Shown: positions 19,434-29,000 of the stretch, in pieces
How positions within the stretch are numbered: the stretch's first letter is position 1
Layout of the letters: each line of letters starts with the position of its first letter
NCBI RefSeq assembly: GCF_001888805.2
Contig: NZ_CP019113.1
Coordinates: 2,232,001 to 2,296,000 of the forward strand
Length of the DNA: 64,000 nucleotides
DNA from: Enterobacter sp. SA187
Lineage (GTDB): Bacteria > Pseudomonadota > Gammaproteobacteria > Enterobacterales > Enterobacteriaceae
Reading direction: 5' to 3'
Made by a program: the position numbers and the translations under genes
The notes under the pieces: model-generated
The model's input: only the letters and a program-made list of their open reading frames with translations
Database searches by the model: none
Told to the model about the DNA's origin: nothing

Positions 19434-20150
19434 ATGAAGAAAAAAGAGTTTGTGACGCAGGATTTGCTGAGCAAAATTTATCAGAACCGCGAGCCGGGCC
19501 CGCGTAAACTGCCGCCGGAGCGCCAGTTAGCCAGCGAATACGGCGTGTCGCGTTTTACCATTCGCCAGGCGCTGGAAAAACTGGCCAGCATCGGCGTGGT
19601 ACGTATTGTCCAGGGTTCGGGGATCTGGATCAACGAACAGTCGCGCAGTAATCCGCTGGTGTACAACTCGATCACTGAAAAGCGCTTCGATCAGATCCGC
19701 TTTCGCATGATCAGCCTGCATAAAAAACGGCCTGACCGCGATGAACAGCAGATCTTCGGCCTGCCGGAAGAGAGCTTTATCTGGCAGTTTTGCCGCCTGC
19801 GTTTTGTGGATGAAGAGGCGGTGCAGATCGAAGTGTCCCGTATGCCGGTGGCGGATTTTCCGGATCTGAATCAGCAGGTGATCGAGCGCTCATTGCAGCA
19901 GTACGTGCTGAGCAAGGGTTATCAGGTGTCCCATCTGCTGACCACCTACCGCGCGGTGAGCGTCAGCCGTGAACAGGCGGTGCTGCTGGGCTGCAAGAAG
20001 GGCAGCCCGGCGATGCATATCAGCAATCGCGGTATTCTGGAAGGCGGCCAGGTGTATGAGATCAGCGATATTATCGACATCAATTACACCTGCACCTACA
20101 TCATTCCCTATAACCGCGACAATCTGACCTTCCGCCAGGGCGGCAGTTAA
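19434..20150 (+). CDS. GntR/HutC-family transcriptional regulator (UTRA domain)
   Basis: The protein has 238 residues. A GntR winged helix-turn-helix occupies about residues 5-70 (LPPERQLASEYGVSRFTIRQALEKL). A UTRA ligand-binding domain follows at about 85-230. Regulators of this type respond to sugars, sugar phosphates or amino acids. Its 3' end overlaps the convergent manD gene by four bases, and a repeated 11-base sequence upstream of this gene and upstream of manD/PTS suggests it controls that island. The ATG at 19434 is favoured by GCAGGA ten bases upstream; an ATG three codons earlier is possible. Confidence 0.9.
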   Translation: MKKKEFVTQDLLSKIYQNREPGPRKLPPERQLASEYGVSRFTIRQALEKLASIGVVRIVQGSGIWINEQSRSNPLVYNSITEKRFDQIRFRMISLHKKRPDRDEQQIFGLPEESFIWQFCRLRFVDEEAVQIEVSRMPVADFPDLNQQVIERSLQQYVLSKGYQVSHLLTTYRAVSVSREQAVLLGCKKGSPAMHISNRGILEGGQVYEISDIIDINYTCTYIIPYNRDNLTFRQGGS

Positions 20151-21346
20151 GGCGTGTGGATGCTGCCGTCCGGCAGGCGGCTTTGCGTCCACTCATGGGG
20201 GCGGTAGACCACCGGGCTGGCGAGGGCTTTTTGCTCGTCAAAACCGACGCCGATACCCGGCGTTTCCGGCGCACAGACAAAGCCGTTTTTCGCCACCGGC
20301 GCGCCGGGGAATACCGCATCGGTACCGGCGGAGCGGGGAATAAACTCCTGGATCGCCGCGTTGTGCAGGTGAATATTCAGATGGGTGTTTACCGCCACGC
20401 CAATCGGCGTCATATCGCCAGGGCCGTGCCAGGCAAGACGAACGCCAAAGGCCTGGCAGAGCACCGCCAGCTTCAGCGCCGGGGTGATGCCGCCAATCTG
20501 CGAGATATGGCAGCGGATAAAGTCGATGCGGCGGTTGACGATCAGATCGTGCCACTCCGCCGGGTTGTTAAACAGCTCGCCCATCGCCAGCGGCGCGGTG
20601 CTGTGCGCCCGCACCTGCTCCAGCCACGCGCTTTGCGCCGGCGGCAGAATATCTTCAATAAAATAAGGCTGGTACGGCTCCAGCTGTTTTGCCAGCTGCA
20701 CCGCCTGTTGCGGGAACAGCCGCTCGTGAACATCATGCAGGATATGCAACTGATAGCCATATTTCTCCCGCAGCGCGGCAAACATCGCCACCGTGTTGCT
20801 CATGTACTCCTGCTGGTCGAAATAGGCGCCCGGCGTGGGATTGTCAGGGGTGTGCAGATTCGCTGGCGTGCCGCCGTAAAAACCCAGCTGACAGCGCACA
20901 TGGCGATAGCCCTGCGCCACCAGTTTGTCGACGGCGGCAAAGAGTTCGTCCAGGGTTTCGCCGCTGGCGTGGGAATAGGCGGGAATGGCATCCCGGGATT
21001 TACCGCCGAGCAGCTGATAGAGCGGCATCCCGGCGAGCTGGCCCTTGATGTCCCACAGCGCCATATCAATGCCGGAAATGGCGTTGTTCATCGCCGGGCC
21101 GTTACGCCAGTAGGCGTTGACGTTCATCATCTGCCAGGCGTCTTCGATATGGTTGGCGTCGCGCCCGACCATCAGCGGTTTCAGGTACTCGTCGACCAGG
21201 GTTTTCACCGCCAGCGGGCGCTGTTGAAAAGTGGCGCATCCATGTCCTGTGATGCCTTTATCGGTGGTGACCCGCACGGTAACCAGGTTGTGGCGATCGG
21301 GGCGGGTAATAAAACATTCGATATTTTTGATAATGGTTGGCGTCAC
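20147..21346 (-). CDS. ManD/RspA-type sugar acid dehydratase (enolase superfamily)
   Basis: The protein has 399 residues and belongs to the mandelate racemase/muconate lactonizing branch of the enolase superfamily. Metal ligands are visible as Asp in HDVHERLFP, Glu in FIEDILPP and Glu in AMGELFNNP. AWHGPGDMTPIG supplies a catalytic-site histidine. The HASGETLDELF and GFYGGTP segments are typical of mannonate dehydratase (ManD) and RspA relatives. Family members dehydrate D-mannonate or D-gluconate, sometimes with very low efficiency, so the true substrate is open. It is divergent from a PTS permease and convergent with a GntR regulator. Confidence 0.88.
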   Translation of the reverse strand: MTPTIIKNIECFITRPDRHNLVTVRVTTDKGITGHGCATFQQRPLAVKTLVDEYLKPLMVGRDANHIEDAWQMMNVNAYWRNGPAMNNAISGIDMALWDIKGQLAGMPLYQLLGGKSRDAIPAYSHASGETLDELFAAVDKLVAQGYRHVRCQLGFYGGTPANLHTPDNPTPGAYFDQQEYMSNTVAMFAALREKYGYQLHILHDVHERLFPQQAVQLAKQLEPYQPYFIEDILPPAQSAWLEQVRAHSTAPLAMGELFNNPAEWHDLIVNRRIDFIRCHISQIGGITPALKLAVLCQAFGVRLAWHGPGDMTPIGVAVNTHLNIHLHNAAIQEFIPRSAGTDAVFPGAPVAKNGFVCAPETPGIGVGFDEQKALASPVVYRPHEWTQSRLPDGSIHTP

Positions 21347-21486
21347 AGGGAATACTCCTTTTCAGGCCAGATGAATCGTAATGGCTATTATCATCCCCTG
21401 AATTTCCGGAAAAGGTAAACCGTTTTTTTTATAAATATTTTGGTCAGTTATTTGGATTTATTTTAATTAAATACCATACCAATTTT

Positions 21487-21497
21487 CGTTATATGAC
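21487..21497 (+). promoter_or_regulatory. candidate GntR operator between manD and the PTS gene
   Basis: CGTTATATGAC matches 10 of 11 bases of the sequence upstream of gntR (19390-19400). The AT-rich 277-base gap in which it lies also has GGTCA/TGACC inverted elements at 21442-21446 and 21494-21498. Confidence 0.4.
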
Positions 21498-21521
21498 CTT
21501 TTGATGTTGCTGTTAGAGCGG

Positions 21522-21543
21522 AATTGTGACGAAATTCATATTT
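21522..21543 (+). promoter_or_regulatory. CRP site upstream of the PTS gene
   Basis: AATTGTGACGAAATTCATAT contains TGTGA-N6-TCATA, one base from the TGTGA-N6-TCACA core, with A/T-rich flanks as in the consensus. It lies about 80 bases before the PTS start and suggests catabolite control. Confidence 0.6.
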
Positions 21544-21623
21544 TATTGGTTTGTTTTGTGGTGACGATTTACCTACCATGAGTGACAGATATTAAAACGA
21601 CAACACTTCCGGCAGGAGCTTTT

Positions 21624-23000
21624 ATGGGAACGCAAGACGCCATTAACAATATTATCCGTCTGGTGGGCGGCGAGGGTAATATTAACAAGGTATGGCACTG
21701 TATGACGCGCTTACGCTTTGATCTCATTGACGATAATAAAGTCGATCAGGGTGAAATCAAAAAGCTGCCGGGCGTCCTGGGCGCGCAGTTGCAGAGCGAC
21801 CAGTTTCAGATCATCATCGGCCCGAAAGTGAACAGCTGGTATGAGCAAATGCTGGCCACGCTTGGCGGCGACAATCGAACCAACGACGCACCGGCGCAGA
21901 AAGGGCGGAAAAGCCTGGTGTCGATGTTTATGGATACCGTCTCCGGCGTGTTCGGGCCGATTGTTCCGGCGATTGCCGGGGCAGGGATGATTAAAGGTCT
22001 GCTGGCAGGGCTGATCGCCCTGAAGCTGGTTTCTGCGAAAAGCGATACCGTGGTGGTGATCGACCTGATCGCCAGCGGCGTGTTCTATTTTCTGCCGTTC
22101 TTCCTTGCAGTGTCGGCGGCGAAAATTTTCAAAACCAATGAATATCTGGCGGCGGCGGTGGCGGCCTGTCTGATGTACCCGTCGCTGATTGAGGCGGCAA
22201 AAGCGCTGGCGGCGCATCAGCCGGAGGCGGTGACGGCGTTCTGGCTGCTCAACGCCATTCCGGTATCGGTCTTTAACTATTCTGCCAGCGTGATACCGGT
22301 GATTTTCTCGGTGCTGGCGCTCAGCTATATCCACCGCTGGGTGGACAGCATCATGCCTGACGTGCTGAAAACGGTGTTTACGCCGACGCTGACGCTGTTC
22401 CTCGGCGCGCTGGCGGCGCTGGTGGTGATTGGCCCGATCGGTATTTACCTCGGGAAAGGGCTGGCGCTGTTTATCGAAGGGCTGTTCAGCGTGTCGTCGA
22501 GCTTTGCCGGTCTGGTGGTCGGGGCGATCCGCCCGGTGGCGATCCTCACCGGTATGCACCACGCGATGACGCCGATTGCGCTGCAAAACTTCAGCGACCG
22601 TGGTTACGACATGCTGATGCCGATGATGTTTATGGCCAACATGGCGATTGCCGGTTCTACCTTTGCTATCTGGCGCATCAGTAAAAACCGCCAGGATCGC
22701 ACCGTGACCTTATCGGCGGGGATTTCCGCGCTGCTGGGCATCACTGAACCGGCGCTGTTCGGCGTGCTGACGCGCTACAAAAAAGCCTTTATCGCCGCGA
22801 CCATCGCCAGTTCGCTGGCCTCGGCGTTCATTGCCTTCTTTGGCGTGCGGCTGTACGGCTATATTCTGTCGAGCATTTTCAGTCTGCCTGCCTATATCGG
22901 CCCGTACTTTATGTTCGCCCTCGCAGGCGTGGTAATAGCGCTGGTGCTCTCCTTCATTTTAACGACGATCCTTGTCGGAAAAGATCAGCCGGACGCCTGA
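21624..23000 (+). CDS. PTS permease EIIBC, glucose/sucrose-superfamily type, lacking EIIA
   Basis: The protein has 458 residues. The EIIB domain is N-terminal with the phosphorylated cysteine at position 26 (VWHCMTRLRF), followed by a ten-helix EIIC domain with the GITEPALFGV substrate-site motif near residue 375. There is no EIIA, so phosphate would come from EIIAGlc (Crr) as for TreB. The ATG at 21624 is chosen because CAGGAG lies eight bases upstream; a GTG at 21582 lacks one. The substrate is unknown. A companion hydrolase for the imported sugar phosphate is not present nearby. Confidence 0.9.
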   Translation: MGTQDAINNIIRLVGGEGNINKVWHCMTRLRFDLIDDNKVDQGEIKKLPGVLGAQLQSDQFQIIIGPKVNSWYEQMLATLGGDNRTNDAPAQKGRKSLVSMFMDTVSGVFGPIVPAIAGAGMIKGLLAGLIALKLVSAKSDTVVVIDLIASGVFYFLPFFLAVSAAKIFKTNEYLAAAVAACLMYPSLIEAAKALAAHQPEAVTAFWLLNAIPVSVFNYSASVIPVIFSVLALSYIHRWVDSIMPDVLKTVFTPTLTLFLGALAALVVIGPIGIYLGKGLALFIEGLFSVSSSFAGLVVGAIRPVAILTGMHHAMTPIALQNFSDRGYDMLMPMMFMANMAIAGSTFAIWRISKNRQDRTVTLSAGISALLGITEPALFGVLTRYKKAFIAATIASSLASAFIAFFGVRLYGYILSSIFSLPAYIGPYFMFALAGVVIALVLSFILTTILVGKDQPDA

Positions 23001-23006
23001 GTTAAC

Positions 23007-23032
23007 GTCGGTGCGCCAGACGGCGCGCCGAC
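23007..23032 (+). terminator. terminator hairpin after the PTS gene
   Basis: GTCGGTGCGCC pairs with GGCGCGCCGAC (one G-U pair) around the loop AGAC and is followed by ATTTGCTT. It begins six bases after the stop codon. Confidence 0.6.
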
Positions 23033-23093
23033 ATTTGCTTACTTCCTCTCTTTGATTCTTCCCTGCTTTCGCATCCTTATGTGCTTTAAAGAG

Positions 23094-23140
23094 TTGTATT
23101 CCTTTTATTACCGGGATAGAATTTTGTTATGTTATAACAA
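23094..23140 (+). promoter_or_regulatory. rpmE2-rpmJ2 promoter with Zur box
   Basis: TTGTAT (23094-23099) and TAGAAT (23117-23122) are 17 bases apart. The probable transcription start falls in an inverted repeat TTGTTAT-GTT-ATAACAA at 23124-23140, which resembles the Zur operator. In E. coli Zur represses the orthologous ykgM-ykgO pair when zinc is sufficient. Confidence 0.75.
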
Positions 23141-23155
23141 AACATCTGAGGCATT

Positions 23156-23416
23156 ATGAAAGCTGATATCCATCCCCATTACCGGACGGTGGTGTTCCAC
23201 GACACCAGCGCCAACGAATATTTCAAAGTAGGATCGACCATCAAAACCGATCGCGAAATTGAGCTAGAAGGCAAGACCTACCCCTATGTGACCATTGAAG
23301 TGTCATCAAAGTCACATCCGTACTATACCGGTAAGCAGAAGACGTTCACCAATGAGGGCAGCGCTGCAAAATTCCAGCAGCGATTCGGTCGTTTTATCAG
23401 TTCTAAGAAGGACTAA
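23156..23416 (+). CDS. rpmE2: type B ribosomal protein bL31 (zinc-independent)
   Basis: The 86-residue protein starts MKADIHPHYRTVVFHD and matches YkgM/RpmE2. It has no cysteines, unlike the zinc-binding RpmE. It replaces RpmE on the 50S subunit under zinc starvation, releasing zinc. It is the first gene of a pair with rpmJ2 behind a Zur-type operator. In E. coli K-12 this pair lies elsewhere, so its position next to ylaC is a local feature. Confidence 0.96.
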   Translation: MKADIHPHYRTVVFHDTSANEYFKVGSTIKTDREIELEGKTYPYVTIEVSSKSHPYYTGKQKTFTNEGSAAKFQQRFGRFISSKKD

Positions 23417-23419
23417 AAG

Positions 23420-23560
23420 ATGCAGGTGCTGAATTCATTACGCAGTGCAAAACAACGTCACCCGGACTGTCAGCTGGTGCGCCGTAAAGGGCGGGTGTAC
23501 GTGATTTGCAAATCGAACCCGCGCTTTAAAGCGGTGCAGGGGAAAAAGAAAAGACGTTGA
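23420..23560 (+). CDS. rpmJ2: alternative ribosomal protein bL36B (zinc-independent)
   Basis: This 46-residue protein starts MQVLNSLRSAKQRHPDC and ends KAVQGKKKRR. It is the YkgO form, which lacks the zinc ribbon of RpmJ (only two cysteines remain). It starts three bases after the rpmE2 stop, so the two are co-transcribed. Confidence 0.96.
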   Translation: MQVLNSLRSAKQRHPDCQLVRRKGRVYVICKSNPRFKAVQGKKKRR

Positions 23561-23585
23561 GGGATAAAGAAGAAACGGGCGGCAA

Positions 23586-24056
23586 TTATTTTGCCGCCTC
23601 TTTGCGCGTCAGGGTGTAGATATCGTAAAACGACAGCTCGCCCTTACGGGCCATCATCTGCTGTAACTGTAATTTCTCTTTCTCGCTGACCACAGGCGAG
23701 CTGAGGATATCGTCAATCAGCGTTTGCGGTACAAAGCGGGTGTTGTACCACTCGCCGTTGTAGCAGACGCGGAAATCCAGCACATCGATATCTTCATAGC
23801 GGTAGCGCGGATAAACATCAAAAAAGAAGAAGCCGTTAAGCAGCGCAAAGAGCACCACCAGCAGCCAGACGGAGCCTGCCAGGGTTTCAGACTGCAACAT
23901 CACCGCCAGGGTGGCAAACCAGGCGATGTACATACCGACAAATAATCCGGGATGATTGCGGATGAAGCTGATGCTGAAGCGCGGCCTGTTGTCGCGTTTC
24001 TCGCGGGTATTAAGCTCATCGATAGTTTGCATGAGCAGCCGCTGGATCTCGGTCAT
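23586..24056 (-). CDS. ylaC: YlaC, inner membrane protein
   Basis: The 156 residues equal the E. coli YlaC length. The protein has two adjacent membrane segments at about residues 35-55 and 60-82. A short N-terminal and a longer C-terminal soluble part (RYRYEDIDVLDFRV onward) flank them. The function is unproven; membrane-associated stress or acid roles have been proposed in relatives. It lies 26 bases beyond convergent rpmJ2. Confidence 0.93.
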   Translation of the reverse strand: MTEIQRLLMQTIDELNTREKRDNRPRFSISFIRNHPGLFVGMYIAWFATLAVMLQSETLAGSVWLLVVLFALLNGFFFFDVYPRYRYEDIDVLDFRVCYNGEWYNTRFVPQTLIDDILSSPVVSEKEKLQLQQMMARKGELSFYDIYTLTRKEAAK

Positions 24057-24160
24057 TTATTTCCCTTTTTATTCGGACGAGGTGCAGGTGAAACCGCCTA
24101 TTTTACGCGCCCGCAGAGTCTGAAAAAAAGTAACAGTCGCACGGCAAAAAACAATAACAG

Positions 24161-24727
24161 TCAGACGGCGCCAGGCGTCAGCGTTTTGATGATGCGCGCC
24201 GGGTTCCCGGCAATCACCACGTCAGACGGGACATCGCGGATCACCACGCTGCCCGCGCCAATCACCACGTTATCGCCAATGGTGACGCCAGGATTTATCA
24301 CCGCGCGTCCGCCGATCCACACGTTTCGACCAATGCTGACCGGCGCGCCGAACTCCAGACCACTGTTGCGCGCAGTGGCGTCCAGCGGATGCGTGGCAGT
24401 ATAGATATGTACTCCGGGCGCGATCATACAGTTATCGCCGATGCGGATCGGGCAGACATCCAGGAAAACGCAGTCAAAGTTAGCGTAGAAGTCTTTGCCG
24501 AGGAAAATATTGTAGCCGTAGTCGCAGCGGAAATTTGGTTCGATATACGCATTGCCGCTGTCGCCAAGCAGTTCCGCCAGCATAGCGCGACGTGCCGCTT
24601 TTTCATCTGGCACGGAGTGGTTGTATCGGTGAATGATTTCTCTGGCGCGCAGACGGTCGGCGCGCAGGGTGTCATCCGATGGCCGGTAGGGCAGACCGGC
24701 TATCATTTTTTGTTTCTCGTCGCTCAT
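24161..24727 (-). CDS. maa: Maa, maltose O-acetyltransferase
   Basis: The protein has 188 residues with left-handed beta-helix hexapeptide repeats (GDNCMIAPGVHIYTATHPLD and GRNVWIGGRAVINPGVTIGD). The N-terminal Mac domain (KMIAGLPYRPSDDTL) defines maltose/galactoside acetyltransferases. It transfers acetyl from acetyl-CoA to maltose or glucose. The start at 24727 agrees with MSDEKQKMIAG in the family. Another in-frame ATG 37 codons upstream is rejected because no family member has that extension. Confidence 0.93.
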   Translation of the reverse strand: MSDEKQKMIAGLPYRPSDDTLRADRLRAREIIHRYNHSVPDEKAARRAMLAELLGDSGNAYIEPNFRCDYGYNIFLGKDFYANFDCVFLDVCPIRIGDNCMIAPGVHIYTATHPLDATARNSGLEFGAPVSIGRNVWIGGRAVINPGVTIGDNVVIGAGSVVIRDVPSDVVIAGNPARIIKTLTPGAV

Positions 24728-24909
24728 TGCTTTCTCACCAGTAAAATTAACAGTGAACACCGTAAAGTGAGATAGCCGGAAAGGATAATACCTTCGCGAG
24801 GGCTTGTGATCGCGATCACATGGGCACTCGCTGTTCATCGTCGGGAGAAGCCGCCTGACAAAGGCTATGGGAGAGCGCTACGATACAACCTCAAAAAACA
24901 TCACAGGGA

Positions 24910-25128
24910 TTAACGGACGAATTTCCAAACCGACGACGGAATTTTGTCATACAGCTTATTCATGGTCAGTTCAGCCAGACGGTGATCCGCCGCTGAATAA
25001 AATACGGTCAGTTCCGGATCCGACAGCTCATATTTATTCTTTTCAATGACGCGTTCCAGCGTATCAATAGTCTGACAGCGCCTCAGGCGCATCAAATAAT
25101 CAGTCTTGGTTAATGGTTTATCAGACAT
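24910..25128 (-). CDS. hha: Hha, H-NS co-regulator
   Basis: The 72-residue protein is almost identical to E. coli Hha (MSDKPLTKTDYLMRLRRCQT ... SSVWKFVR). Hha binds the H-NS N-terminal domain and helps silence AT-rich and virulence genes. It lies 21 bases after tomB in one operon. Confidence 0.98.
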   Translation of the reverse strand: MSDKPLTKTDYLMRLRRCQTIDTLERVIEKNKYELSDPELTVFYSAADHRLAELTMNKLYDKIPSSVWKFVR

Positions 25129-25149
25129 AACTTCACCTTTGTAATAGTT

Positions 25150-25524
25150 CTAACAGGAGAGGCTAACGGGGTTAGCCCTGCTCACATTGAGGAAACAGCG
25201 AAACAAGCGATTCCCTGATTTACGCCATTTCTGTAAGTCTTCTGTGTTAATGCCGTAGCTGCTGAACAACATAAACGTGTCATCGAGGTATTCATCGATT
25301 TGGGCGATCAGCTTATTATCTTCATTATACTTAATTTTATAATTAAGTGCGAAGGTTGCTATATGCTCAACAAGCTCGTTTAACTGTAAATTGATTGCTG
25401 AAGTTGGATCATTTACCCAGCCATGGTGGCTTTCTTCCAGATTGGCGAGGCAATCATGGTACAGGGTTTCACAAAGAAATTTCAGCTGCGCAATATCATG
25501 CCTTTTTGGCGAGTATTCGTCCAT
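25150..25524 (-). CDS. tomB: TomB (YbaJ), Hha toxicity modulator
   Basis: The 124-residue protein starts MDEYSPKRHDIAQLKFLCE and ends NVSRANPVSLSC, as in E. coli TomB. TomB attenuates Hha, with a conserved cysteine that promotes oxygen-dependent Hha inactivation. It is upstream of hha in the same direction and forms a toxin-antitoxin-like pair. Confidence 0.97.
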   Translation of the reverse strand: MDEYSPKRHDIAQLKFLCETLYHDCLANLEESHHGWVNDPTSAINLQLNELVEHIATFALNYKIKYNEDNKLIAQIDEYLDDTFMLFSSYGINTEDLQKWRKSGNRLFRCFLNVSRANPVSLSC

Positions 25525-25996
25525 AACGCATCCCCTTCTGAGTGACTTTTTTTTACTAACCGAACACCGTATCGGGATGGATACAACACTGTGACCTGCC
25601 GCGTAAGCTGCTCTTACGTCTCATTTTAACTATAAGCCAGACTGAATAATATTTCCTGGCTCTATTACGAAAAATTACAATTATTACAACTTATGTCTGT
25701 CAGTAAGGTTATTTCCGATGGTTAATCTACCGCCGTGGGGCGCGTTAAATCTTCAGCACCTTTAATGCATCCTTAGGTTTCATTAGGTTATCCGGGATTA
25801 ACTGGTCGGATGTTATTGCCGTGTTCGCGACTAAGAAAATTACTTAGGAATAATCTTACTGAACAGCAAAATTCACAATAATTAAGATTTTTACCCATAC
25901 TTTTAAGAGTGAACTTAAGCCTTAAGAATTATATGACTTATTTTCGTTGCATAATATAAACGCACAGACAATAAGCTGGTTTTATCATTTTTTGCG
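25525..25996. other. long AT-rich gap between tomB and acrB, no gene seen
   Basis: No credible coding frame is seen in these 470 bases. They are AT-rich and contain a short hairpin (CGTAAG / CTTACG at 25602-25618) without a T-run. TTAGGTT appears twice near 25785, and a short inverted pair CTTAAG/CTTAAG lies near 25914-25926. The stretch probably carries the tomB-hha promoter and H-NS-bound DNA. Confidence 0.5.
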
Positions 25997-26026
25997 AAAA
26001 AGAAAAAGGCCGCTTGCGCGGCCTTT
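25997..26026 (-). terminator. terminator of acrAB
   Basis: On the minus strand AAAGGCCGC and GCGGCCTTT form a nine-pair stem with a four-base loop, followed by a T-rich tract (TCTTTTTC). It lies 17 bases after the acrB stop. Confidence 0.85.
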
Positions 26027-26042
26027 GTTAAAGCATCATGGC

Positions 26043-29000
26043 TTAATGGTGCTCAACCTTATGGGAATGCTCAATATCTTCCGATTTGCGGCTGAAGCGG
26101 CGGCGAACCACCACAAAGAACACCGGTACGAAGAAGATAGCCAGTACGGTCGCAGTGACCATCCCGCCCATTACGCCAGTACCTACGGCGTTCTGCGCGC
26201 CGGAACCGGCACCCGAGCTGATAACCAGCGGCATAACGCCGAGGATAAACGCCAGCGAGGTCATGAGGATTGGACGCAGACGCATACGTACCGCTTCCAT
26301 CGTCGCCTCGATCAGGCCTTTGCCTTCTTTCTCCATCAGATCCTTGGCGAATTCGACGATTAATATCGCGTTCTTCGCCGACAAGCCAATGGTTGTCAGC
26401 AGGCCCACCTGGAAGTAAACGTCGTTACCCAGACCGCGGAAGGTCGCAGCAAGGAGCGCGCCCAGTACCCCCAGCGGTACCACCAGCATGACCGAGAACG
26501 GAATCGACCAGCTCTCGTACAGCGCCGCCAGACAGAGGAAGACGACAATCAGCGAGATGGCATACAGGGCAGGGGCCTGGTTGCCGGAGAGGCGTTCCTG
26601 ATAGGACATGCCCGTCCAGTCGTAACCGATGCCTGCCGGCAGTTTGCCCGCCAGTTCTTCCATCAGATCCATTGCTTCACCGGTACTTTTACCCGGTGCG
26701 GCTTCGCCAAGAATTTCCATCGACGGTAAACCGTTATAGCGTTCCAGACGTGGTGAGCCGTATTCCCAGTGCGTGGTGGCAAAGGCGTTCAACGGTACCA
26801 TCTGCCCTTCGTTACCGCGCACATACCAGTTGCCAATATCTTCCGGCAACATACGGTATTTGGCTTCTGACATGACGTAAACTTTTTTCACACGACCACG
26901 GTCGATGAAGTCGTTTACGTAGCTGCCGCCCCATGCCGCGCCGAGGGTGGTATTAATATCGCTAATGGATACACCCAACGCCTGCGCTTTTTCCTGGTCG
27001 ATATCGATTTTAAACTGCGGCGTATCTTCCAGACCGTTCGGACGCACGCCAACCAGCACATCAGAGCGCTTGCCGACTTCGCCGAGCAGCTGGTTACGCG
27101 CCTGGGTCAGTTTCTCGTGGCCAAGACCGCCCTGGTCGATCAGCTGGAAGTCGAAGCCCGTCGCCGTACCGAGATCAACAATCGCCGGCAGGTTAAAGGC
27201 GAAGACCATCGCATCTTTAATCTGCGAGAAGGTGCCCATAGCGCGACCGGTGATCGCATCCACTTTGTTTTCATCGCCCGGACGCTCGCCCCACTCTTTC
27301 AGGGAAACGAACGCGATACCGGTGTTCTGTCCACGACCTGCAAAACCGAAACCGTTAACCGCAAACACAGAGTTTACGTTCGCTTTTTCGTTTTTGAGGT
27401 AGTAGTCCGTCACCTCATCCAGCACCTTCTGCGTACGCTCCTGGGTTGCGCCCGCAGGCAGCTGAACCATGGTCAGGAACACGCCCTGATCCTCGTCCGG
27501 CAGGAAGGAGCTTGGCAGACGTACGAACAGGTAGGCCATACCAATAACGATGATGATATAGAGCAGCAGATAACGACCGGTACTGCGCAGGATATTCCCT
27601 ATGCTGTCGGTGTAATGGTTGGTGCTCTTATCGAACATGCGGTTGAACCAGCCGAAGAAGCCTTTCTTGCCTTCGCCGTGATCGCCTTTGGCGACCGGCT
27701 TCAGCATAGTGGCACACAGGGCCGGGGTCAGGATCAACGCAACCAGAACCGACAGCGCCATCGCTGAAACGATAGTGATGGAGAACTGACGATAGATCGC
27801 ACCGGTAGAGCCGCCGAAGAAGGCCATCGGAATAAATACCGCCGACAGCACCATCGCGATACCGACCAGCGCGCCCTGGATCTGGCCCATGGACTTACGC
27901 GTGGCTTCTTTGGGCGGCAGACCCTCTTCGGTCATTACACGTTCGACGTTTTCCACCACCACGATGGCGTCATCCACAAGCAGGCCTATCGCCAGCACCA
28001 TGCCGAACATCGTCAGGGTGTTTATCGAATAGCCAAAGGCGGAGAGGATCGCGAAGGTCCCCAGCAATACAACAGGTACGGCAATGGTCGGGATCAGCGT
28101 GGCGCGGAAGTTCTGCAGGAACAGATACATCACGATGAACACCAGCACGATCGCTTCGACCAGGGTTTTAACCACTTCGTTAATGGAGATTTTTACGAAC
28201 GGCGTAGTGTCATACGGATAAACCACTTCCAGACCGGCCGGGAACGTCTCTTTCATGCGTTCCAGTTCAGCACGTACCGCGTTTGCCGTATCCAGGGCGT
28301 TCGCACCGGTGGCAAGTTTAATCCCCAGACCGGAAGCCGGCTGGTTGTTAAAGCGCGCGATAATATCGTAGTTTTCACCGCCCAACTCAATACGAGAGAC
28401 GTCTTTCAGACGCACCTGCGAGCCATCCGGATTCACTTTTAGCAGGATCTTGCCAAACTCTTCCGTCGAGGTCAGACGCGTCTGCGCAATGATAGAGGCA
28501 TTAAGCTGCTGCCCTTTCACCGGCGGGGTACCGCCTAACTGACCTGCTGCCACCTGGGCGTTTTGCGCTTTGATGGCGTTAATGACATCAACCGGCGTTA
28601 ACTGGAAGTTGTTCAGTTTGGTCGGATCCATCCAGATACGCATCGCATATTGCGAACCAAAGAGCTGAACGTCGCCCACGCCGTTAGTACGGCTGATCGG
28701 ATCCTGCATGTTGGCGGCAACATAGTCAGAAATATCTTCCTGGGTCATGGAGCCATCGGTGTTAATCACCCCGACCACCATCAGGAAGCTACTCGCTGAT
28801 TTTTGTACGCTTACACCCTGCTGCTGAACTTCCTGCGGCAGCAGCGGCATCGCCAGCTGCAGTTTGTTCTGCACCTGAACCTGTGCAATGTCTGCGTCAG
28901 TACCGGATTCAAAGGTCAGGGTGATCTGCACCGAACCGGTGGAGTCACTGTTTGAGGACATGTACATCAGGCCATCGATACCGTTCATGTTCTGTTCGAT

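Noticed and set aside
20156..21418. Long open frame of 420 codons opposite manD
   Set aside because: It mirrors the codon structure of the real dehydratase gene, has no recognisable domain and is rich in Arg, Gln and His as typical for antisense frames in GC-rich genes.
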